A DNA stretch of 50,128 bases from Candidatus Woesearchaeota archaeon (GTDB taxonomy: Archaea > Nanobdellota > Nanobdellia > Woesearchaeales > WJKL01), in contig WJJM01000013.1 of the NCBI GenBank assembly GCA_014729675.1, positions 1 to 50,128 of the forward strand. Reading direction: 5' to 3'. The notes below the pieces were generated by a model. The model had not been told where the DNA came from and searched no databases. It saw only the letters and a program-made list of their open reading frames with translations. Both the position numbers and the translations under genes were made by a program. Each line of letters opens with the position of its first letter. Within the stretch, counting starts at the first letter, position 1. Of the stretch, positions 44,297 to 50,128 are shown one piece after another.

Positions 44297-45004
44297 TTAA
44301 ACTACATGTTTTTTTATATCTTTAATATCTTTTTTAGATCTGTCTATTTTATGTTTAAAAGGATCGATATGATTTACATTATCCCCTATCCATGCAGTTT
44401 TAAGAATATTCCCTTTACTTTTAAGAATATTGATGCTATCTATAAAAATATCTGTTCCTTTCCTCATGCAGCATGTTCCTATTGTGATAAAATCAAACTT
44501 TTCTTGATAATCTATAATGTCTGCTTTTCTTATAACTTCTGAAACATCTATGAATTCCCCTATCAGTTTAATTTTTAGACATCCTAATTTAATCAAGTAA
44601 TCATAAACTTTTTGAGATACTGCAATGTATGAATTTGCAATCTTATTGAAGTTTTTTATTTTGTCTTCTTTTAATATTCTTTCAAATGAATCCTTAAGTT
44701 CGTGCACATGGATTATTGCAGGGATGTTTAATTCTTTTGCAGCTTTAACATAATCATAAGCAAGAATTGTATTCCCATATACTAAGTCTGGATTTAATGT
44801 TATTATTGTATCTTTAATATTTTCCGAAGGATTATAAATAATATTATCAAATTCTTTATCAAAGTCATGATGCATACTCCCTTTCTTTAATGAGATTATC
44901 GTAACATCAAATTTAGTCTTAAGCTCTTTTGCAATCTGAAATAGTATTTTTGGAGCTCCAGTTTTTGTCTCTTCATGATTGATAAACAATATTTTTTTTC
45001 TCAT
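44297..45004 (-). CDS. Truncated GT4-like glycosyltransferase, N-terminal domain only
   Basis: 235 residues. ILFINHEETKTGAPKILFQI and VIHVHELKDSFERILKE are the acceptor-domain hallmarks of GT4 enzymes, and FITIGTCCMRKGTDIFIDSI is the start of the donor domain. The protein ends shortly after (AWIGDNVNHIDPFKHK), before the EX7E donor motif that makes such enzymes 350-400 residues long. It is probably a 3'-truncated pseudogene, unless the donor site is supplied by a partner. It overlaps the intact GT2 upstream by four bases. Confidence 0.65.
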   Translation of the reverse strand: MRKKILFINHEETKTGAPKILFQIAKELKTKFDVTIISLKKGSMHHDFDKEFDNIIYNPSENIKDTIITLNPDLVYGNTILAYDYVKAAKELNIPAIIHVHELKDSFERILKEDKIKNFNKIANSYIAVSQKVYDYLIKLGCLKIKLIGEFIDVSEVIRKADIIDYQEKFDFITIGTCCMRKGTDIFIDSINILKSKGNILKTAWIGDNVNHIDPFKHKIDRSKKDIKDIKKHVV

Positions 45005-45816
45005 CTCTTCACACCAATTAACTTATCAATAAACTTGTATTTAACACCCTCGTTTAATAGTTTTTCTATGAAAAACCAGTCAGCTGCAAAACTATTGTCC
45101 CATGAATCAACATATTTTTTTGCTAAATTTATTTTGACAAGATAACACATGCAATCTATATTGGTCCTCAATATCTTTCCACTTTTGTCTCTTGGAATGG
45201 TAAATGTGCACATATTATTTGGAATTCCTCTACTTTTTTTACCAATAAAATTATTTCCATGTGCTTTTAATGCTGTTTCTTTATAAACTACTCTTCCATA
45301 TACGACTCCAATATCTTCTCTAAAACCTTCAACTAACTCAGCCAAATAATTCTTATAAGGAATATTATCATCATTCATCCTTACAAAATAATCTCCTTTA
45401 GCTAATTCAATCCCTTTTCTTGTTAATGGATGGCCCCAGAAACCTAATGTTTTTTCAGAAATAAACAATCTTATTCTTCGATCTTTTAAAGATTTAACCA
45501 TATTTTCCACTTTTGGATTTGATCCATCGCAAAGAACTATAGCTTCGTAATTATGATAAGTTTGATTTGGAAGATATTTAATTAATAATTTTTTTAATTT
45601 AAAGAAATGATCTGCCTGATTTCCTTTGCTTAGTGTAGGAATTATTATAGAAACTTTTTTATCAGTATTTTTCGGCTTTGTTTTTTTTGAAAAAAATTGA
45701 TTTAATTCGTATATCTTTGTGTTTATCGATTTGATAGAATAATCTATTGTTTTTTTATATCTCCAAGGCAATTTATATTCCAACACTAAATCATTCCATA
45801 ATGGCGTTCTTTTCAT
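45001..45816 (-). CDS. GT2 glycosyltransferase with shared N-terminal motif
   Basis: A 271-residue GT-A glycosyltransferase. The N-terminal extension TPLWNDLVLEYKLPWRYKKT matches the tags of the proteins at 9728-10354 and 13079-14218. The catalytic domain follows from KVSIIIPTLSKGNQ, with AIVLCDGSNPKVENM, GDYFVRMNDDNIPYKNYL (metal motif NDD) and LAKKYVDSWDNSFAADW. The 3' end is the parent of the fragment at 43077-43283. It is first in a run of three overlapping or closely spaced genes; upstream lies the rmlA fragment. Confidence 0.82.
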   Translation of the reverse strand: MKRTPLWNDLVLEYKLPWRYKKTIDYSIKSINTKIYELNQFFSKKTKPKNTDKKVSIIIPTLSKGNQADHFFKLKKLLIKYLPNQTYHNYEAIVLCDGSNPKVENMVKSLKDRRIRLFISEKTLGFWGHPLTRKGIELAKGDYFVRMNDDNIPYKNYLAELVEGFREDIGVVYGRVVYKETALKAHGNNFIGKKSRGIPNNMCTFTIPRDKSGKILRTNIDCMCYLVKINLAKKYVDSWDNSFAADWFFIEKLLNEGVKYKFIDKLIGVKR

Positions 45817-45847
45817 AATAAAAAGAAAAAATATCTATATTAAATAT

Positions 45848-45981
45848 TTATTGGTTTTTGACTAAAGAAGATGATCTATATAAACTTTCAAATGTTCCTG
45901 CATCAGACCAAAATCCTTCAAGCTTCTTCGCGTCCATAATGCCTTTGTTTATGTAGGGGTTATCAACATCTGTTATCTCGA
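45848..45981 (-). pseudogene. Duplicated 3' end of rmlA
   Basis: The minus strand reads ELEITDVDNPYINKGIMDAK and then KLEGFWSDAGTFESLYRSSS to LVKNQ-stop, the C-terminus of RmlA (ITDVNNHYVKEEKMDAKKLK in the intact gene at 47576). DNA is near-identical over GCATCAGACCAAAATCC and neighbouring stretches. No start or catalytic part exists. It is fused to the tail of the sulfotransferase fragment, whose stop lies inside it. Confidence 0.85.
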
Positions 45982-46374
45982 GTTCTTTATTTCTTTAAAA
46001 TCTTCAACCTTTTTTAATAATAATGAAATGGACTTCTCAAAATTCTCCAAAATACCAATAAAATTAAAGTTATCAATATTTTGGTCAATAAAAAAGCTTT
46101 GGCGGTTTCTTGATTCAGGCATCTCTATAAATTCTTTTAATGAAAGTCTATTTCTTATCATTTTTATGCAATGATTATTTTTTATATCAAGATTCTTTTT
46201 CCAATGATAGTAATGTGAGATAATCCTTTCAATAGGATCCCTAACCCAGCTTAATAATTGTGCATTAGGATATATATCAGAAAACGTTGTTGAGGAAAAA
46301 TGTCCGTGGATACATGATGTTTTAGAAGGAATAATATTAGCAAGTTTAATTTTAACAATAGATACCATATGCAT
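45973..46374 (-). pseudogene. Sulfotransferase fragment, truncated at both ends
   Basis: 133 codons of a Sulfotransfer_2-like protein. The 3'-phosphate motif is AQLLSWVRDPIERIISHYYH, and NIDNFNFIGILENFEKSISL matches the C-terminal block also seen in the enzyme at 35167. The N-terminal 5'-phosphosulfate loop (K-X-X-S/G-T-S/T) that should precede it is missing. The C-terminus runs out into the rmlA fragment. It is likely a dead third sulfotransferase, inserted downstream of rmlA together with the GT2 at 46424. Confidence 0.7.
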
Positions 46375-46423
46375 CTATTAAATGGTTATTGGATTTCTAT
46401 TAAAGAAGATGTATGTATAAATC

Positions 46424-47548
46424 TCATCTATTATCCTTTAAGTTTATCTTTTCTGAAATGTATTCATAATTGAAATAATCTTTGGAAAAATCAACATCCT
46501 TTAATATATCTTTAAATTCTTTATGCAGGATTTTATAAAATAAACCAAGATAAAATCCTAATTCAGCTTTAGCTTTTTTTGCTTTATCTTTTTCATTATT
46601 TTCCAGTAATTCTTTATAGGATTCATAGCATCTTATAAATTGATCAATCCTCCAAGTAGGCAGTTTAAACGGATATTTGTCTTTTATTCCAGCAGGATAG
46701 GGCTGGATAAGCAACCCAGATAAAAACTTATTTAATTGGATATTTTTTTCTGAATCAGGCTTTAAAAAATCTCTTGTAGTTTTGATCTTACTTTTGCTAT
46801 GATAGTGGTACACAAAAGAATTTAAAGCTATATATGGGGAAAAACCTTTTTTTTTACATCTGTGGATAAATTCGATCTCATTTTCATAATTTATGAAGGA
46901 GGGATCAAAATAATTGATATAATCTTCTTTTTTATCAAAGAAAACAGAATTCAATAATTTTTTTGATAATGCCATACAGAATCCAGAGATCTCTTCAACT
47001 TTAATCTGCTTATCTTTTGTTTTTGCTTTTAATATTTTAAATGAATCTTCATCAAGGTCTTGTCCAGGGAAATAATAGGATACCTTCTGATAGTCTCTAT
47101 GAGCACCCATATCATTTGTTAAGGGTCCAATGATATCAATTTTTCCGTGCTTTAAAAAATCTAACATATTCTTGGCCCAATAGGGGGTAGTAAAAGTATC
47201 ATTATTCAATAATATTATGTAATCAGCACCATCTTTTCTAAAGGAATGGTTTATTCCATCATTCCAGCTTTGCGTAAGTTGGTGATTTTTTTTATATTTA
47301 AAATATTTGCACTTTATATTTAGATTATCTATATTATCTCTGAAAAATAGTTCTGTTTCATCTTCTGAAGAATTATCATCAAAAATATAAAGGATATAAT
47401 TATAACTATCATCCTTATTTTTGATTATTGATTCGATACATCTTAGCGTATAATCAAACTGGTTATAACATGAGACAATTATTACAGCAGTCTCTTTAGT
47501 TTTATCTATTCTAACCGAATTATTTAATTGAATACTTAATGGTTTCAT
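46424..47548 (-). CDS. GT2 glycosyltransferase, large
   Basis: A 374-residue GT-A enzyme. AVIIVSCYNQFDYTLRCIES and YILYIFDDNSSEDETELFF form the nucleotide site, and GADYIILLNNDTFTTPYWAK carries the metal motif NND, the rhamnosyltransferase-like variant. EEISGFCMALSKKLLNSVFF and YENEIEFIHRCKKKGFSP form the acceptor side, and SFVYHYHSKSK the usual C-terminal His block. A charged helical tail (about 290-374) follows. It lies between rmlA and the rmlA 3'-end fragment, so it may use dTDP-rhamnose. Confidence 0.83.
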   Translation of the reverse strand: MKPLSIQLNNSVRIDKTKETAVIIVSCYNQFDYTLRCIESIIKNKDDSYNYILYIFDDNSSEDETELFFRDNIDNLNIKCKYFKYKKNHQLTQSWNDGINHSFRKDGADYIILLNNDTFTTPYWAKNMLDFLKHGKIDIIGPLTNDMGAHRDYQKVSYYFPGQDLDEDSFKILKAKTKDKQIKVEEISGFCMALSKKLLNSVFFDKKEDYINYFDPSFINYENEIEFIHRCKKKGFSPYIALNSFVYHYHSKSKIKTTRDFLKPDSEKNIQLNKFLSGLLIQPYPAGIKDKYPFKLPTWRIDQFIRCYESYKELLENNEKDKAKKAKAELGFYLGLFYKILHKEFKDILKDVDFSKDYFNYEYISEKINLKDNR

Positions 47549-47575
47549 CTTATAGTAAAAAGTAAACTAAATGCT

Positions 47576-48274
47576 TTACTGATTTTTTTTTACTAGACTT
47601 GAAGACCTATACAAACTTTCAAATGTTCCTGCATCAGACCAAAATCCTTTAAGTTTTTTGGCATCCATCTTTTCTTCTTTAACATAATGGTTATTAACAT
47701 CTGTTATCTCCAGTTCTCCTCTTGAAGAAGGCTTTAATGTTTTTATTACGTTAAAAACAGAATTGTCATAGACATAAAGGCCAGTTACAGCAAGATTGGA
47801 TTTTGGATTTTCAGGCTTTTCTTCTATGCCAATAACTTTTTCTTCTTTAATTTCAGCAACCCCAAAACGTTTTGGATCTTCAACTGGCTTTAAGAAAATT
47901 CTTGCTCCTTCTTTGAAGTCATCTACTTCAATCTTGTCCTGGAAGATATTGTCTCCTAAGATAACACATATATCTTCTTCATCTGCAAAATCTTCAGCTA
48001 ATCCTAAAGCCTGGGCTATGCCTCCAGCTTCATCCTGGATCTCATAGCTTAATCTGATTCCAAATTCTTTTCCTGATCCAAGCAAGTTAACAAAATCACC
48101 TGCATGTCCTGGACCTGAGATTATCAATATCTCTTTTATGCCTGCTTCTATCAATGTCTGCAACGGATAATAGATCATCGGCTTGTTGTAGATTGGCAAG
48201 AGGTGTTTATTGGTTACTTTAGTTAATGGTGCTAGTCTGCTTCCTGTTCCACCTGCTAATATTATTCCTTTCAT
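47576..48274 (-). CDS. rmlA: Glucose-1-phosphate thymidylyltransferase, short form
   Basis: A 232-residue nucleotidyltransferase making dTDP-glucose from dTTP and glucose-1-phosphate, the first step towards dTDP-rhamnose. KGIILAGGTGSRLAPLTKVT (nucleotide loop), HLLPIYNKPMIYYPLQTLIE, ILIISGPGHAGDF, LGDNIFQD (metal Asp) and VIGIEEKPENPKSN. It is shorter than bacterial RmlA (about 290), lacking the C-terminal allosteric part, as in other short RmlA-like enzymes. ATG 48274 was preferred over TTG 48283, since the family begins MKGIILAGG. Its 3' end is duplicated at 45848-45981. Confidence 0.9.
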   Translation of the reverse strand: MKGIILAGGTGSRLAPLTKVTNKHLLPIYNKPMIYYPLQTLIEAGIKEILIISGPGHAGDFVNLLGSGKEFGIRLSYEIQDEAGGIAQALGLAEDFADEEDICVILGDNIFQDKIEVDDFKEGARIFLKPVEDPKRFGVAEIKEEKVIGIEEKPENPKSNLAVTGLYVYDNSVFNVIKTLKPSSRGELEITDVNNHYVKEEKMDAKKLKGFWSDAGTFESLYRSSSLVKKNQ

Positions 48275-48325
48275 GATTATCAACCCCTAAATATAATATT
48301 ATCTTAGAATATCAATCAATATTAT

Positions 48326-49138
48326 TTAAATCTTTAGATATTCTTGCAATGAATCTTTCCAATCTTGAAGATTTTCTATCTTATTGTTATTTAGTATACT
48401 AAACTTAGGTCTTTTTGCTGGTCTTGGGAATTCTTTTGTTTTGCATGGGTGGATTATACAATTAGAAGTTGTCAATCTTTTGATCTCTTCAGCGAATTCA
48501 AACCAGGAGCATTTTCCCGAATTAGTTATATGATATATGCCATAATCTTTTTCTATCAGATTAATTATCGCTTTTGCGAGATCTTTTGTATAAGTTGGGC
48601 AGCCAACTTGATCATCAACAACTTTTATCTCTTCTTTTTCTTTGAACAGTTTAAGCATAGTTTCAACAAAGTTTTTTCCATTTTTTCCGAAAAGCCATGC
48701 AGTCCTGATAATGTAATATTTTTTTAAATTATCAATGATTAAATCTTCTCCTTCTGCTTTTGTCTGGCCATAGGAGTTTATAGGGTTTTTTTTGTTATCT
48801 TCATCATAACCTTCTTTCTCTCCATTGAAAACATAATCTGTGCTTATCTGAATTAATGGTATGTTAAGTTTTTTGCATATATCGACTAGATTCTTAACTC
48901 CAGTTACATTTATAGAACAACATCTTTCTCTTTCTTCTTCAGCTTTATCTACATCTGTGTATGCTGCGCAGTTTATTATAATAGAAGGAGATTCTTTTTC
49001 AATCTTAGACATGTCTTCTTCTTTAGTTATGTCAATATCAGAAATATCCCATCCAATAACTTCGTTTTCTGTCTTTGAGATTTCTGAAACAATATCAGTT
49101 CCAAGCATCCCTTTTGAGCCGATTATTAATATTTTCAT
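48326..49138 (-). CDS. rmlD: dTDP-4-dehydrorhamnose reductase
   Basis: A 270-residue SDR catalysing the last step to dTDP-L-rhamnose. ILIIGSKGMLGTDIV (NADPH loop), INCAAYTDVDKAEEERE, IQISTDYVFNGEKEGYDE, and catalytic Tyr/Lys in INSYGQTKAEGEDLI. VVDDQVGCPTYTKDLA and RPKFSILNN are family signatures. rmlB and rmlC are not in this window; they could be elsewhere. Its start overlaps the HEPN gene stop by four bases. Confidence 0.93.
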   Translation of the reverse strand: MKILIIGSKGMLGTDIVSEISKTENEVIGWDISDIDITKEEDMSKIEKESPSIIINCAAYTDVDKAEEERERCCSINVTGVKNLVDICKKLNIPLIQISTDYVFNGEKEGYDEDNKKNPINSYGQTKAEGEDLIIDNLKKYYIIRTAWLFGKNGKNFVETMLKLFKEKEEIKVVDDQVGCPTYTKDLAKAIINLIEKDYGIYHITNSGKCSWFEFAEEIKRLTTSNCIIHPCKTKEFPRPAKRPKFSILNNNKIENLQDWKDSLQEYLKI

Positions 49139-49539
49139 TCTAATTTATTCCTAATTGTATTTTTTAATATAGTGATTATCTCTTCAAATATCTTTCTATT
49201 TCTTTTTATGTAGAAACTGTCTGTGAAGATTCCATAATAAACTATTTTATTTCTTTTTTTTCTGAGCATATCTAATGATTCTATGTGATGTTCTGAAAAT
49301 TTAGAAGTATAATTATTCTTGAGATACTCTATAAGATCCTTATGGCTTAATGTTTTATAGCCGTCAACAAAAAGCAATCCAGTTATCAATTCCTTGCATA
49401 TCTCATAATAGCTTTCAGCTATCAATGAGCTTTCTTTTTCAATATTGAATTGAGAGATCTTATCGTACCTTAACATTGAAAGCTTAAATAAGCTCCTTGC
49501 TCTTTCTTTATCCTGCTTGATCTTTATAAGATCCATCAA
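49135..49539 (-). CDS. HEPN-domain protein lacking the catalytic His
   Basis: A 134-residue four-helix protein. SSLIAESYYEICKELITGLL and LDMLRKKRNKIVYYGIFTDS fit the HEPN fold. The RNase motif (Arg then His after 4-6 residues) is RNKIVYY, with Tyr at the usual His position, so nuclease activity is doubtful. It follows the nucleotidyltransferase at 49536 with a four-base overlap, the typical HEPN/MNT arrangement. It could be a divergent toxin or an RNA-binding accessory. Confidence 0.72.
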   Translation of the reverse strand: MMDLIKIKQDKERARSLFKLSMLRYDKISQFNIEKESSLIAESYYEICKELITGLLFVDGYKTLSHKDLIEYLKNNYTSKFSEHHIESLDMLRKKRNKIVYYGIFTDSFYIKRNRKIFEEIITILKNTIRNKLE

Positions 49540-50057
49540 AACACCTTTAGATATCCGTCAAGTTTAATTCCGTTTATTATGTTGTTTCTTAGTTCTTTGG
49601 GAAGTTTATTTAGATCTTCTGAGAAGAATAATTGAATTTTTCTGCCTAAGCTCTTTTCAAATTTTTTCAAATCTAATTTCTTTTCTTCTGCCTGGCAATA
49701 TAGATCCAGATCACTCCCATAGATATCTTCTCCTTTTGCACATGAACCAAAAAGAATGATTGTATTAGGAGATAATATATCATTCAGATATTCCAATATT
49801 TCTGAGTCTTCAATCTTTAACAATGTGTCTATCTTTTTATAGAATCTAAATTTTGGATTGTCAAAATTAGCAATATAATATTTGAAGATATCTTTCTTTT
49901 CTACTATAAGGCCTGCTTTGATCAATTTATTGATGTGAAGTTTTACAGATGTAGTGGATAATTTTATATCTTTACTTATTCCTCTTATCTGATGTTTTTT
50001 TTGTGGATCCTTCAAGAACTCACTTAAAACTTTCCATGTGCTACATTTTTGTATCAT
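49536..50057 (-). CDS. Winged-helix plus nucleotidyltransferase protein (MNT type)
   Basis: 173 residues. Residues 1-75 form a winged helix: QIRGISKDIKLSTTSVKLHI is helix-turn-helix and KAGLIVEKKDIFKYYIAN the wing. Residues 85-173 are a minimal nucleotidyltransferase with ILFGSCAKGEDIYGSDLDLY, both Asp present. A fused DNA-binding domain suggests that the antitoxin represses its own operon. A 12-bp palindrome TATCAATTGATA beside the TATA box is a candidate site. Confidence 0.82.
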   Translation of the reverse strand: MIQKCSTWKVLSEFLKDPQKKHQIRGISKDIKLSTTSVKLHINKLIKAGLIVEKKDIFKYYIANFDNPKFRFYKKIDTLLKIEDSEILEYLNDILSPNTIILFGSCAKGEDIYGSDLDLYCQAEEKKLDLKKFEKSLGRKIQLFFSEDLNKLPKELRNNIINGIKLDGYLKVF

Positions 50058-50071
50058 TTGTAATATAAAAG

Positions 50072-50089
50072 TATCAATTGATATATAAA
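50072..50089 (-). promoter_or_regulatory. TATA box and palindromic operator of the HEPN/MNT operon
   Basis: The perfect palindrome TATCAATTGATA (50072-50083) overlaps the minus-strand TATA box TTTATATA (50082-50089), 25-32 nt before the ATG at 50057. A regulator bound to the palindrome would mask the promoter. Confidence 0.5.
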
Positions 50090-50128
50090 TGTTTCTAATT
50101 ATTGTTTTTTTGTGACTTCTTTGATAAC

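Overview
The window looks like chromosomal DNA of an AT-rich archaeon. The evidence is TATA boxes placed 22-35 nt before start codons (leaderless promoters), a tRNA-Gly with an intron at the archaeal 37/38 position, archaeal-type RNase HII, an archaeal DHH phosphoesterase, SMC, a DUF4013 membrane protein and IS200/IS605 elements. Very large Asn-rich surface proteins with a 'DNDGDGYIDYPEDPGC' stretch suggest a DPANN lineage, perhaps Woesearchaeota-like. That placement is inference.

Layout. 1-2124: two IS200/IS605-group transposon copies (one decayed, one apparently intact) around a DUF4013 gene, then a 5'-truncated gene. 2121-6422: rnhB and smc. In rnhB a 38-nt insertion splits the catalytic GIEEAGR|GPVIGP motif. 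It folds as a bulge-helix-bulge (BHB), and cutting by the archaeal splicing-endonuclease rule restores the reading frame exactly. 6467-15140: a glycosyltransferase, a PIG-L deacetylase, intron-bearing tRNA-Gly(TCC), a DHH protein and a nucleotide-sugar block (UDP-GlcA 4-epimerase, a GalE-like epimerase, UDP-xylose synthase) with transferases. 15472-21290: a sulfate-activation block (cysD, sulfotransferase, cysN with a decayed APS-kinase tail, cysC, cysQ) with an MNT/HepT toxin-antitoxin pair inside it. 21485-22852: an AbiE-type toxin-antitoxin pair flanked by a small hairpin repeat. 22953-32443: a 2391-residue surface protein, a 53-residue ribbon-helix-helix protein coupled to it, and a divergent secreted LamG protein. 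32460-49138: a minus-strand surface-glycan cluster of about twenty genes, many with ATGA overlaps. It covers ulosonic-acid-like steps, GDP-fucose/GDP-rhamnose, dTDP-rhamnose, sulfotransferases and many glycosyltransferases. 49135-50057: an HEPN/nucleotidyltransferase pair.

How the genes may work together. ATP sulfurylase and APS kinase make PAPS, CysQ removes PAP, and no PAPS reductase is present in the window. With one intact sulfotransferase inside the sulfate operon, a second in the glycan cluster and a fragment of a third, the likely product is a sulfated surface glycan. It would carry xylose, galacturonate, fucose, rhamnose and ulosonic acid, possibly attached to the sequon-rich 2391-residue protein.

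The most notable observations are the BHB intron in rnhB, an N-terminal motif shared by three otherwise unrelated glycan enzymes, three cases of a gene's 3' end duplicated just downstream of the intact gene, and a dispersed hairpin repeat whose stem varies in a base-pair-preserving way.
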